Assembly (NCBI GenBank): GCA_019448385.1
Contig: JAGTXO010000026.1
Coordinates: 312,501 to 376,500 of the forward strand
Reading direction: 5' to 3'
Length of the DNA: 64,000 nt
From: Diacronema lutheri
Lineage: Eukaryota; Haptophyta; Pavlovophyceae; Pavlovales; Pavlovaceae
The notes under the pieces are model-generated. The model had not been told where the DNA came from. It ran no database searches and saw only the letters and a program-made list of their open reading frames with translations. Positions 27,954-39,734 of this stretch are shown here, piece by piece. The position numbers and the translations under genes are program-made. How positions within the stretch are numbered: position 1 is the stretch's first letter; the number at the start of each line of letters is the position of its first letter.

Positions 27954-30900
27954 TCAACCGCGCCTGCTGTCGTAGCCGCCTTCGTCCGCGTGCTCGGCGC
28001 GGCCCGCGTGCGCCACGCGCCACTGCATGACGCACGTGTCCGCCGCGCCGATCGTATAGACACGCGCATCGTCGCACGCCCACGCGACGCCGCCGACGTG
28101 CCCGGCGTGCGCGATGCCCACCCTGCACGCGCTCCCCTCGACGGAGGTGGGGTGTGAGAAGAGGTTGACTTTGCCAAACTCATCCGCAGAAACGAGCAGT
28201 CTGCCCGAGCGAGAGCGCGATACCGCGTGCACGTCCGTGCCGTCGGAGAGCTGCGACAGGATGCCCGCCACCGGCCAGCCGATCGGCGAGCTCCACGTCG
28301 CCCACTCCACGTCCGCCACCTGCACCGCGTCGAGAACCTGCGAGAGCGCGCGCGCACGGGCGCACGGCGCGCGCGCGTGGGCGGTGCGACGCCACGCGGA
28401 GGTCGCGGCGGGGCCTGGCGCGAGCGCGGCGCGGCGCGGCCGGTGCGCGCGCACCCGCTCGCCGCCATTGTGCACGTCCCACCACGCGAGGAGCATGGCT
28501 GTGCAGCTTGACTGGAGAAGCTGACTGTCTGCAGACCAGTCGAGCGAGCGGACAGCCGCGGCGTGCGCGCCGAGCAGCCGGAGTGGCTCGGGCGCGCCCT
28601 CGACGAACGCGGCGTGGATCTCGATGAGCCCATCCGCGTACCCAACCGCCAGGAGCGACGAATCGGGCGAGAAGGCGAGCGACGCCACCTCGCCGGCGTG
28701 CGGCGTGCCAATCTGCGCGGGCAGCTCAGTCAGTGACTCAGGCTCGAGCAGCAGCGTCCGGCCGTCCTCGCACCCGACGGCGAGCAGCGACGCGTCCGGC
28801 GCCCACGCGAGCGCGAGCGGCGGTGCGCGCACTCGGCGCATGCAGACCATTGCGCGACGCTCCGCGTCCCACACGCGCACCTGCCCGCCGCAGCGCGGCC
28901 GGGGGGCGGGGGGGGGGGGGGGGGGGGGGGGGGGCGGGGGGGGAGGGGGGGGGGGGGATGGGAGGGGGGGGATGGGAGGTGGGGGGGCATGGGAGGGGGT
29001 GGGCAGCGCGGCCGGCGGGCGGAAGGGGATGGGAGGGGGCGGGGAGGCGGGTCGTCGTCACGCGCGCGCGTGGCGCACGCCGGTCGCGCGCTGCCGGGGC
29101 CCAATGTCGGTCTCGACGCGCGTGCGCGCGCGCGCCACGCGGTGTGCGCGCCAAAGAGGCGGCGCGCGCGCACAGTGCAATCGTCACCGGCAGTGGCAAA
29201 AATGGCGGGAACGAGCGGGTGCGCGGCAAGCCCCCACAGCTCCGAGCGCGCGCCGTCGCCGAGCGTCGGCGCGGGCGTGCGCAGCATCGCGTGCCCCTGC
29301 AGGAGCAACCGACAGTGTGGCCTACTTCCACCCAACTGCCACAACTCGCCCGCACGCGTAACGATCAGTAACGCCCCGCGCGCGAAGGCGAGCGCGCGCA
29401 CGCACGGCGCGTCTCCGCTCAGCAGGCAGCGAAGGCGGCCATACTCGTCGGTGAGGCTCGTCGCGAGCTGCCCGAGCTCGACCGGCCGCGCGGCGCGCGC
29501 GTCGGCGGGCGAGCCATCGGCAGGCCAAAGCATGAGCCGACCGCCCCGCCCGCCCGCGGCAATGCCCTCCGCCGACGCGGCAATGGCGAAGATGGGCCAC
29601 TGCGAGTGGAGGCGGAGCGAGCGGACGACCTCACACGCGCTGCCCCACTCCAGAACCATCCCGCGGCTCGTGCCCGTAACGAGCGCGCCGCTCCCCGGCA
29701 GCCATGCTGCGCACAAGACCGTCTGCACGCCCACCGCGCCAAACTGCCCCTTGCGCGCCGTCCACCCGCCGCCGCCACCGCCACCACCGCCGACGAGCGG
29801 CCTGCTCCAAAAGCGCACGTGCCTCTGCCCGTACGAGACCATGCTCGACTCACGCGGCGAGAAGGCGAGGCCGAGCACTGCGCCCGCGCCGCCGCGCGTG
29901 AGCGAGAGGAGGGTACCCGCGCGCCAGTTCCACAGCGCGATCGTGCGCGCCGCCGACACGTCGGCGCTCGCGAGCAGGCTACCGTCGGGCGAGAAGGCGA
30001 GCGCGCCCACGCCGTCGCGCTGCCCGCCGCTGAGCAACGCCTCGGTCGAGAGCGATCGGCTCGACCAGACGTGGATCGCCGCTCGCTCGCTCACCTCCCC
30101 CGTCGCGACGAGCACGCCGCCCGGGTGCATCGCGATCGCGAGCACCTCAGCGCCATGCTGCGCATAGAAGCGCTGCGATGGCGGCGGAGGCGTGCGCGCG
30201 CCGCCGGCCGCGTTCGCGTCCGCGCCCTCCTCGCCCGCCGCCATCACGACGGCGACGGAGCCGCACGGGAAGACGAGCTCGCCCGACGCGCTCACGTGCA
30301 GGTGCTCGCGCGCGCCGTGCGCGCGCACGCCGTGCACAAACTCGAGACGCAGCTGCTCGGCCGGCGGCGCGAGCGCGGCCGCGCCCGCGCGGCGCGCGTG
30401 CTCGGGCGGCGGCGCGAGCGCAAGCCACGGACGCGCCCCGTCCATTGCACCGGGCGCGCGCAGCTGCGTCTCGAGCTCGAGGCGGCGGAGCAACTCGACG
30501 CCGCCGTCAAGGGACGCGACCGACCCCGCCGACGCGCCGCCGCCCACGCCGAGCGCGCGCGAGAGCGGCGCGACCGACTCGTCGTGCCCGGCGGCCGCGG
30601 CCCAGAAGGGTTGCGCGCGCGCTCGCGCCGCCTGCGCGCCCGACGCGGCGAGCAGCAGCTCGCGCTTCACGCCAACGGGCGCGCGTGCGCGCCGCCGGCG
30701 CGCTGACGCGGCGGGCGCGCCGAACGCGCCCGCCGCGAGCGGCGCAAGATCCGTCGCCACGTCCTCGTCCTCGGCCGACTCGGCGCCGGGCGCGACGTGC
30801 GCGCCCGCGTCGGCAGTGTACCGCCACTGCAGCAGCGCGCCGTCGGCGCCGCCCGTGGAGAGCAGCGCGTTATCGTCGTGCGTGAAGCGCACCATAGACC

Positions 30901-33900
30901 CGCCACCCGGCGCGTGCGCAACGTACCGCTTCGTCGGCGCGCCCGGCGTGCACGCCGGGAAGCGGTGGAGCGAGACCGTCCCTGATGCGTCCGCGGCCGC
31001 GAGCGTGTCGCCCTCGCGCGAGCAGTCGACCGACTGCGCGAGGCCAAAGCCGGCCGAGGCGGCGAAGGCGCGCGGCGCGACCGTGCCGAGCGTCGCCCAC
31101 TGCAGCACGCACGTCGTCGTCGCCCACACGACGTCGCGCGCGTTGGCGGGGCGCGTGACGCGCCGCGCGCCCGCCGTCGCGTCCGCGCCCGGCGCGACGC
31201 GCGCGCGCGCGGAAGGCACCTCCCAGAAGAAGAGCTCCGCGGCGGTGGAGACGGAGCGCAGCAGCCAGCGCTCCGCGCCCGCGATGCCCGGCTGCAGCGG
31301 CGCGCCTCCCTCAAGCTCCGCGTGGCGCAGCAGCACAAGCGCCTCCTCCGACCAGTCGACGTGGCTCACGCCGCCCGCATGCCCGTTCAGCGCGTGGCGC
31401 CGCTCGAGGCCCGCCGCGGGCGCGAGGATGTACACGCCGCCGCCGGCCGACGCGGCCGCGACGAGCGAGCCGTCGGGCGCCCACTTGAGGTCGAGCACCG
31501 CGCCGCCCGGGCAGTGCGCGCGCAGAGCGCGCCGCCCACCCGCGCCGGCCGCCGCGCCGGCCGCCGCGTCCGCGAGCAGCGCGGCGATCGCGCGCTCGGC
31601 GGCGGCGGGGGCGGGCGCGTGGAGCGACGCGGCATCGAGCAGCTCGACCGTCCCATCGTCCAGCCCGACGAGCAGCGCGCTGCCGTCGGGCGAGAAGGCG
31701 AGCGCCGTGCCCGCCGACGCGAACCGGCGGAGCGCGCGCGCGCGCCGCGCGCCGAGCGCCCACAGCCGGAGGGCGCCGTCCGCGCCGATCGTCGCGGCGA
31801 CGGGCGCGCACGGCGAGGTGGCGAGCGCGTGGCGCACGCTGCGCGCCGCGCCTGGCGCGCCGGGTGGCACGCCGCCGAGCACGAGCCCGCGCCGCAGCGG
31901 CCGGCCCTGCCCGGCGACAATGAGCCGCGCGCCGCCCGCGCCCTCCGCGCCGTCCGCGGGCTGGAGCGGCAGCTCAAAGAGCTCGCCGGCACGCGTGCCG
32001 ACGAAGAGGCGCGTGCTGTCGGACGCGAGCGCGCGCACGGAGAGCGACGCGGCCGACGCACCGAGCGGCCGACCAAACTCGTCGTGCAGGCCGTCGAGGG
32101 CGTCGCGCACGTGCAGTGAACCGATCGTGTCGAGTTCGGCCGACCAGAAGCACGCCTTGGGCGCGCGGCCGGCGGAGACGAGCGAGCCATCGGCGCGCAG
32201 TGAAAGGGCGTGCACCGCGCCCGCGTGCGCGCGCACCGACCGCGCGAGCGCGCCCGCCTCCCACAGCAGCAGCTCGCCGTGCGCCGTGCCGGTGACGCAC
32301 GCGCCGCGCGGCGTGAACGCGACGCAGAGCAACGCCGTCGGCGCGCGCAGCTCGTGCAGCGCGGCGGAGCGGCCGACGAGCGCGGTGTGCACGGCGGGGC
32401 CACCGCGCGCGCCCGCACCGCCGTGCGGCGGCGTCGCCGCCTCGAGCGACCAGAAGCGCAGGTGCATCGCACCGGCGGTCGCAAGGCCGCCGTCCGGCGA
32501 GAAGGCGAGCGCAAAGACAAGGTCCGCGCCCGCGCTCGCGCGCGCGAGCAGCGTGTGCGACTCCCACGCGAAGACGGCGAGCGTGTGCTGCGCGTCGGCG
32601 CCGACCGACGCGAGCAGCCGCCCGTCCGCCGAGAAGGCGAGCGCGCGCACCGACCGGCGGTGCGCGCCGCGCAGCGTTGCGAGCGGCTGCGACGTGCGCG
32701 CGTCCCACACGCACACATACGGCGCAGCGCCGCCCTGCGCGCTCGCGACGACACCACCCGACGGGTGAAGCGCGAGGGCGCAGACGGCGGAGGTGTGCCC
32801 GGCGAAGAATCGCTGTATCGACGTTGCGCCACGCACGCTCGCGATCACACACAGGCACGCGACGGGATAGATGAGCTCGCCCGATGCCGTGAGGAGTAGC
32901 GAGCCGCGCGACTCGGCCGAATAGCCGTACGCGTGCTCGAGCTCGAGGTGGCCGTCGGGCAGCTCGGAGCCGAGCTCGTCAGCCGGCTCCCACCCGGACG
33001 GCGCGTGCACCGCCGCGTAGCCCGGCGGCACCGCTGCAGTCGCCGCGAGTGCGGGCGCGAGCGCGAGCGCACCGGGTTGGACGTCGCGCCAACTGAGCGC
33101 GCCCGCAATCGACGCGCCCGCCGCCTCCGGCCCGTCCGAGCCGTCGACCGTGGCGGCCCACGCGTCGGCGGTGAGCTCCTCCTCGAGCTCAGAGTCGACG
33201 TCCTCCAGCCGCAGCTGCGCGCGGCGCGCGACGCCGCCCGCGCCGTCGGCGCGCGCCGAGCCCGAGTCGCCGGCCATATTGCCGCCCGCAATGGCGTGCC
33301 TCCACTGCATCACGCACCCGTCAACCGCGCCGGCGGTGAGCAGCGCGGTGTCGGTCGCCGTCCACGCGATAGCGCCGACGCGCCCGCCGTGCGCGAGGTA
33401 GCTCACCGTGCCCGCGACGAAGGACGCTGCCGGGTAGGCAAAGAGCGAGACGCCGCCAAACTCGTCGCCCAGCGCGAGCGCGCGCGCGTCCGTCGATCGG
33501 CAGACGCACGACACGAGCTGCGGCTGCTCGAAGCGCGCGAAGACGCCCCTGCTCGCCCAGCTGAGCGCGCACGTGGCCGTCGCCCAGCTCGTGCCGCGCG
33601 TCGCCGACGCGGGCAGCTGCTCGCACGTGCGCGCGTCCCAAAAGCCCAGCTCGTACTGGTCGCTGTTCGCCATCAGCGTCGCCGAGTCGGCCGACCAGTC
33701 GAGGCTGACGATGCAGCCGTCGAGCGCGACGCACACGCCGTGCGCGCGGCAGCCGTCGAGCGCGGCGTAAAGCTCGACCGTGCCCGCCGCCGTGCCCACC
33801 GCCAGCCACGCGCCGTTGGGCGAGAAGCCGAGCGCGCCGACGCGCGACGGCCCCTCGCGCGAGATGACGAGCTCGTCGGTCAGCGACTCGACGGCGAGAA

Positions 33901-35986
33901 TGGCGACAGTCGAGCTGCTGTCGAGGAGCGCAAGGGCGAGCGCAGAGCCGTCGGGCGCGGCGGCGATGGCGGCCGCCTCGCACGAGATGAGCCGCATCCC
34001 CACCATGCACTTGCGCTCCGCCGACCAGACGCGCAACGTCTTGTCCGCGCCCGCGCTCACAAGCAGCGCGTCCGCGCCGGCCAGTTGTGCGAGGATGCAC
34101 GCGCCGCCTACCGCCTCGGACGGCCGGCGCGCAGACGCGTGCTCGGCGACGGGCGGCGGGCGCGGCGCCGCGTGCCCCTGCGCGAGCATCGTGAGCGTCG
34201 GCAGGTCGAGGCCCTGCTCAAAGGCGAGCTCGAAGATCTCCGAGCCGCGCGTGCCGACGAGCAGCCGCTCGCCCGCGCACGCGAGCGCGCGCACGCATGG
34301 CGTCGCCGACCCGGCGAGGGAGCGCGGCCTGCCGGCGGTGTCGGCAAAGCCGCGCACCATCTCGCGCAGCTCGTACACGCGCAGTGGCGGCAACGACGCC
34401 TCGAGCGTCGCTGGCCACTCGGCCGGCCACAGCGAGACGCGCCCGTCGCGCCCGCCGGTCGCGACGCCACCCGGCCACGCGACGATCGCAAAGATCGGTG
34501 CGGTCGATGCCTTGACATAATGGCACAGCTCGTTGCCGCGCCACAGCAACAGCTCGCCGCGCGCCGTCGCCGAGAGCAGACGGCCCGAGCCGTCGCGCAG
34601 GTGCGCGAGCGCGGTGAAGGTGGGCGAGTCGCGCAACGCGCCGAGCTGGCCGGTGATGTGCGCGTGCGCGGCGCCAAACCCGCCCTTCTTCGAGCGGAGC
34701 GTGCCGCCGTCCATGCTCCAAAACTTGAGCGAGCGCGCGCCCGCCGTCGCGATCGCGAGCTCGCCGCGCTCGTCTGCCGCCACCGCGAGCGCGAAAATCG
34801 CTGCCGTGTGCGCGCGCGCCTGCGCAAGGCGCACACCCCTGCGCCAGTCCCAGACGATCAACGTGTGGAACTCATCGTGCCCGACGGAGCACGCGACGCT
34901 CTCGGCGTCGAGGCCGCCACCGCCGCCCGGCGGATTCGCGGACGCGTCGGCGGTGCGCTGCGCGAACGCGACGGCCGCAACGCCGCCCTCGTGCGCGGCG
35001 GGCAGGACCATCGCCGTCTCGAGCGAGAGGGCAGACCACACAAAGATGGGCGCCGGCTCGCGCGAGCCGCCCACTTCCGCCTGGCCAGACGCGCAGTGCA
35101 CGCCGTCCGCGTGCACGGCGAGGCAGCTCACCTCGGCCGTGTGCCCCGCGTAGAAGCGCTGCGAGTGCGTGAGCGGGTCGTACACGACGCACAGCGTCGC
35201 GACGTGGTAGGCCACCTCGCCGCTCGCCGTGTAGTGCAGGTTGGAACGGCAGTCATGGGCGCGGTATCCGTACCTGCGCGCGAGGCAGCGCGCGGCGCGC
35301 GCGAAGCGGCGCGCGGCGCGCGCAGCGTCGTCGCTCGTGCAGCAAGGAGAGCAGCCGCACACGCACGCACGCGCGCGCACGACGCGGCGGCGGCGGTGCC
35401 CGTCGGCGCGCCCGCGCGTACACAAACTCGAGCTCGAGCTGGTTGGGTGGAGTGTCGGTGGAGTGGTAATCGGCCCAGCCGTCGGGCATGCTGCCCTCGA
35501 CGACGGGGTGGCGCAGATCCTCGCGCGCGGTCTCCGTCGGCACGATGTCAGGGCGCGGCGGCCGCGCGATCGGCACGCACAAGCGGTCAAACTCGACGTC
35601 CGAATCCGACTCTGCGCGAGCGCGCGCCGCGACGCGCGCGCGCGGCGCCGGAGGCGGTGGGCGTAAGCGCGCGCTTTGCGGAGCTGCAGAGCGCCGCAGA
35701 TGGTGGCCAGCTCGCACGCGCGCGCCGCGCGCGCACCGTAGTCACCGGACACGAGCGGCGGGGCTGCCTCCTGCGCGCCCAGATCCGCAAGCGCGCCGTC
35801 GCCGCCTTGCGCCGCGTCAGCATAGCTGCCGCCGCTGTTGGGCCCAAGCTGCACGCCGGCACTGACGGCGTACGGCTGTTGCCCGTCAAACGAGAGCATG
35901 TCTGGCCCAGCCCCCCGCTGTGCGGGCTTGCTCTGCTCGGGCTCCCTCCGTGAGCCACGGCCGTTCGACGAGGCCGCAGCGCCCAT
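27954..35986 (-). CDS. EML: EML-family microtubule-binding protein, three HELP-WD40 modules
   Basis: Exons 35986-35737, 35611-35422, 35273-29174, 28880-28455 and 28337-27954 join in phase to 2449 residues. EML proteins bind microtubules through tandem beta-propellers. Module 1 starts with the HELP motif LELEFVYGYRAHDCRSNLHY (completed across an intron), module 2 near residue 918 with LELEHAYGYSAESRGSLLLT, module 3 near 1781 with LRLEFVHGVRAHGAREHLHV. Each is followed by a dozen or more WD40 units (SQRFYAGHTAEVSCLAVHAD, VWATTTCVLQW-type spacers). Three modules match animal EML5/EML6. The N-terminus MGAAASSNG allows myristoylation. The intron at 28881-29173 holds a long C tract (sense) next to its acceptor. 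A cilium or cytoskeleton role is likely. Confidence 0.88.
28901..28958. repeat. Interrupted poly-G tract (poly-C in gene sense), intronic
   Basis: About 58 bases of nearly pure G on the plus strand, starting 20 bases before (in sense orientation) the acceptor of the EML gene's fourth exon. G/A-rich degenerate copies continue to about 29040. Confidence 0.95.
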
Positions 35987-36047
35987 TTTGTCCGTTAGTA
36001 GTATCTCAGGCAAATACTACTGTATGGGTACTAGTGTTCAATAATGT

Positions 36048-37568
36048 TCATAACCGCTGGCCGTTGCGGCGTCTCGGGCGGACTCGCAGCGCGAGCCGCC
36101 GGCGCGCGCGCGCGCGCTGCGGCGGCGGCGATGGCGGCTCCTCGTGGCGGATCGATTCGCTGCGCCCGTCGGCGCTGGGGTCCCAACGGAACGCGTCGTC
36201 ACCAAGCAGCGCGGCGAGGTCGGCGTTGTGCGGTGCATAAAAGCCGTCGACCGCCGCGCGCGTCTCGGCGCGCATCGGCGGGATCGACGCCCACTCGCGC
36301 CGCACGCCGTTCGTCGTGCGCGCCGCGCCGAGCGCGCGCGCCCACCAGCCCTCGTCCGCGGGCACGCGCAGCCCGACAAACGCGAAGACGCGCTCGAGCG
36401 TCTGCCGCGTCCGTGCGGCATATCCCTCGCTCGTCAGCACAAGGGCAAGCGACCGCCATTCGGGCGCGTACGCGCGCGCCCATACGCGCACAAAGGGCGC
36501 GTACAGCCCCTTGTAGTGCTGGTCGCAGTGGTAGAAGACGCGCTCGAAGCGGCGCTCGAGCGACTCGAAGCGCAGCGCGCACGCGTCCACGCCGTGCACC
36601 TCGGCGCACGCCGCCGCGTGCGCCGCCATCTCGGCGTGGTAGGCGGCAAAGCCGGCCTCGCTGCCGCCAAACTTTTTCCGGTAATGCGGATAGTGCCAGA
36701 AGGCGGCGTAGAGGCGGTCGGTCGGGTTGCGCAGCAGCGCGATCAGCCGCACGCGCGTGCCCTGCACCGCGCGCAGCAGGTACGGCACCTCGAGCGCCGC
36801 GCCCGCGCGCGCGACGAGCGCCGCATCGGCCGCGTGCGCCGCCGGTATGTGCGCGGCCATGCACGCGTTGAAGCGCGCGTCGGCGTCGGCATCGCGCGTG
36901 CGGTTCGCGTTGCACAGCTGCCAGCGCGCGCCCATCGTCGTGATGTACGGCTGGTGCAGCCGCTCCGAGTGCGTCCACGTGAGCGTGAGCATGCCGGCCG
37001 AGCCCTCGCCGCTCACTGCCGCGCGCGGCCGCGCAGCAATCTTCGCGGCGGCGCGCTCGAAGGTGCGCACGTACGCCGGCCACTTGTGATTCTGCTCAAA
37101 GTAGAAGGACGGCGCCGCGTGGCTCGGCCGCGCAAAGTCGTCGTGCCGCGAGAGCCGCGCGAAGAGGTCGGACGAGCCGCACTGGTACCCGCCGAGCACG
37201 TGCACGAGCGGCAGGCAGCGGAGCGCGCCGTCGGACGCGCGGCGCCAGCACGGGTTGCGCCACTCTTCCTCGGGCAAAAAGGCCGCGGGCGGCGCGTCCG
37301 GCTCGGCGGGGTCGAAGACGTCGGGCATGTACGCGGCCGCGGCCGCGCGAAGGGCTGCGGGCGCCAGTTCCGCCGCCGCCGCCGCTGCTGTTGCCGCGCG
37401 GATTGGCGGGACGGCGCCGTCCTCGACGAATGGTGGCGCGCTCGTGCTTCCGCGCTGCACGGGCGCCGCGCTCCAGATCGTGGTGGAGAGGAGCAGCAGA
37501 AGGACGCCGAGGGTGAATGGCACACACACAATCGGGCTGGCCGCGGCCATTGCCCTTGAACATTTCAT
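36048..37568 (-). CDS. Type II membrane sulfotransferase, CHST15-like
   Basis: A single exon of 506 residues. The start at 37568 (MKCSRAM) precedes a signal anchor, PIVCVPFTLGVLLLLLSTTIW; a second ATG 18 bases on is possible. Golgi sulfotransferases move sulfate from PAPS to glycans. The 5'-phosphosulfate site is VLGGYQCGSSDLFARLSRH near residue 128. The 3'-phosphate site is IALLRNPTDRLYAAFWHYPH near 279. Between them, FEQNHKWPAY and GEGSAGMLT resemble the GalNAc4S-6-sulfotransferase (CHST15) group, the type frequent in microalgae. The C-terminal tail after about residue 465 is basic and low-complexity. Its stop is 62 bp upstream of the EML start on the same strand. The acceptor glycan is unknown. 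Confidence 0.82.
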   Translation of the reverse strand: MKCSRAMAAASPIVCVPFTLGVLLLLLSTTIWSAAPVQRGSTSAPPFVEDGAVPPIRAATAAAAAAELAPAALRAAAAAYMPDVFDPAEPDAPPAAFLPEEEWRNPCWRRASDGALRCLPLVHVLGGYQCGSSDLFARLSRHDDFARPSHAAPSFYFEQNHKWPAYVRTFERAAAKIAARPRAAVSGEGSAGMLTLTWTHSERLHQPYITTMGARWQLCNANRTRDADADARFNACMAAHIPAAHAADAALVARAGAALEVPYLLRAVQGTRVRLIALLRNPTDRLYAAFWHYPHYRKKFGGSEAGFAAYHAEMAAHAAACAEVHGVDACALRFESLERRFERVFYHCDQHYKGLYAPFVRVWARAYAPEWRSLALVLTSEGYAARTRQTLERVFAFVGLRVPADEGWWARALGAARTTNGVRREWASIPPMRAETRAAVDGFYAPHNADLAALLGDDAFRWDPSADGRSESIRHEEPPSPPPQRARARRRLALRVRPRRRNGQRL

Positions 37569-37711
37569 ATTGCAACAAGGGCGGCAAATCACTCTCTGTC
37601 ACTGACACACACTGACAGGCAGACAGGCAGACACAGGGCGAGGGCGCGCAAGTTGCGCGCCGCGGGCGGCGCTCCGCGCGACCCGCTGCCCCCGCGCTCG
37701 ACCCCCCTCGG

Positions 37712-38490
37712 CTAGGGCGCGGGCGGCGGCGGCGTGGCGCCATCGACTCCGGTGTGCGCCGGAGTCTTGGCCGTCGGTCGCTCGTACGCCTCCGACGCTA
37801 GCACGGAGGGTACGGCAAGCGGCTCGGCGGCGATGGTGGCCTTGAGCGGCGTTGAAGTTTGCTGCGCGCCTGCCGCGTCGGCGCCGCGCGCGCGCGCCGT
37901 CGGCTCAGACGAGAGCGCCGACGCGGTGGACAGCTCCGTAGCGACGCGGCCTGGCACCGCCCGCTCGGGCGAAGCGCTCGGCGTGGATGCGACGTTGTGG
38001 CTCGAGTCGACTCGCGGGCCGCGCGGCGCCGCGTTGGACGAGGCGTTGGTGTCGGTGCGCGCCAAGCCGTTGCTGCTCATCCGCGTGAGCCCCAGCTGAC
38101 CGCCGTCCGTACTCCCCTTCATCGAGAGCGTGCGGCGGAGCACGGACGAGACGCGCGAGGTGGAGGCGCGCGCGGCGTGCGAGATCTTCTTGCTGCTGCT
38201 CGCGATCGCGCTCGACAGCGTCTGCCGCTCGTTCGCCGAGCGCGACATGCGCTGCGTCGCGATGACGGCGCGTGCAGCCTTGCGCAGTCTCCAGTTGCGC
38301 GCCATCTTTTGAATATTCTGGACGGTGCCGTGCAGGTGCTCGGTGGGCGCGGTCTCTTGCCGGACCCACGGGTTTTGCAGCAACTCCGCCGGCGTGATGC
38401 GCGCGCGCGGATCGAGCTGAAGCATCGCGCGCACGACGTCCTTCGCGTCTGCGCGCGCGCCAAGGAGGGAGGGTGGGGGGCATGTGCGCG

Positions 38491-38525
<35 letters not shown>

Positions 38526-39459
38526 GGGGTGGATGGATGTGAGGGAGGGGGGCATGTGCGCGCGCGATCGCGCGCGAGTGGAGCGAGTCGGCGTGCGCCC
38601 GGCACGGTGCGCTGCAGACTTAAAAGATGACGTGCGAGGCGGGTACTAGCCGCACGCCCGCCTGCTTCCTCTCCCCAGCGGTTGCCGCGCCCTGTGCGCG
38701 CGCGCCGCGCTCGCGCGCACGGTTCGAGATGGGCGTCCAGTGTGGCGAGGCGAACTCAAATTGGCCCGCCTGGATCTTGCGGAAGAGTGCGCGCATATCG
38801 CTGTCGGCAAAGGGCGGGTAGCCGCACAGCAGGATGTACAGGATGATGCCGAGGCTCCAAATGTCCACCTCCTTCCCGTAGCCCTTGTTCGCGAGGATCT
38901 CGGGAGCCACGTACGTCGGCGAGCCGACAGCCGTGCGCATCAGCTCGTCGGGCGAGCCCGCCTTGGAGAGGTTGGCGAGACCAAAGTCTGTAACGCGGAT
39001 CTGCGCTCCCTCCGAAGAGTCGGTGTACAACAGGTTCTCCGGCTTGAGGTCGCGGTGCGTGACGCCGTGCTCGTGCATGAAGTGGAGCGCCTTGGTCAGC
39101 TGCATGACCACGTCGGCAGCATCGCGCTCGGTATAAAAGCCGCGCTTGGAGATCCGCTCGAAGAGCTCGCCGCCGGTGGCGAGCTCCATCACGAGGTTGA
39201 GGTGCTCGCGCGTCTCAAAGACCGCGTGCAGGTAGATAATGTTTGGGTGCACGCCCACCTTCCGCAGGATCTCGACCTCGGCGCGCAGCTCGTCGTCGAC
39301 GGTGCCCGCCTCCTTGAGAATCTGCTTGCACGCGTAGTGGTCCCCCGTCGCGCGCTCGGTGCAATGGCGGACGACGGCAAAGCGGCCCTCGCCCAATACC
39401 GCGCCAAGCTCGTACTCGTCCTCGAGCCGAGGCGCTCGCGCTCCACAGCACCACACCAT
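37712..39459 (-). CDS. CaMK-type Ser/Thr protein kinase
   Basis: Exons 39459-38721 and 38448-37712 join in phase to 491 residues. The kinase domain covers residues about 14-270: Gly loop LGEGRFAVVRH (22-32), lysine 45 in HYACKQIL, acidic MELATGGELFERI, HRDLKPENLLY near 136, DFGLANLS near 158, SPTYVAPEIL, and DIWSLGIILYILLCGYPPF, all typical of the calcium/calmodulin-dependent kinase group. The intron interrupts just before AKDVVRAMLQLDP. A basic helix after the catalytic core (QKMARNWRLRKAARAVIA) could bind calmodulin or autoinhibit. The last 180 residues are Ser/Thr-rich and probably disordered. No EF hands are present, so it is not a CDPK. The intron has a C tract (sense) 45 bases before its acceptor. 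Confidence 0.88.
38494..38524. repeat. Poly-G tract (poly-C in gene sense), intronic
   Basis: Thirty-one G on the plus strand in the single intron of the CaMK-type kinase, positioned as a polypyrimidine tract about 45 bases upstream of the acceptor in sense orientation. Confidence 0.95.
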
Positions 39460-39661
39460 GTCAGGAGCGGGGCTGCGGGGAAGATTCACGGGAAGGGAGT
39501 TTGCCCCACCTCTCAAAAACTGTTGCAGCTTGCGAAAAGAAGAAAAGCTGGAAGCAAAATGAATTTGCTCTGGTCGCAGGCGTTCATGACTCATGAGCGT
39601 CAACGAGACCGAGTCGCACTTTACCCCAGCTGAGATATAGCGCATATAATTCTCGGCTATC

Positions 39662-39687
39662 GGGGGGGGGGGGGGGGGGGGGGGGGG
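39662..39687. repeat. Poly-G tract, intergenic
   Basis: A run of about 24 G (with one A near its end) some 48 bp before the candidate start at 39735, within the divergent interval between the CaMK-type kinase and the next gene. Confidence 0.95.
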
Positions 39688-39734
39688 AGGTATGCGACGC
39701 ATATGCGTCCGCATATCTGGGGTCGCCGCGGAAA

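Noticed and set aside
32933-35953. A 1006-codon open frame on the plus strand opposite the EML gene
   Set aside because: It is antisense to clear HELP/WD40 coding sequence; GC-rich codon bias opens long shadow frames. Its translation is arginine/alanine-rich without domains.
37712-39459. Calcium-dependent protein kinase (CDPK)
   Set aside because: The tail after the kinase domain has no EF-hand loops; only a basic helix and a Ser/Thr-rich tail.
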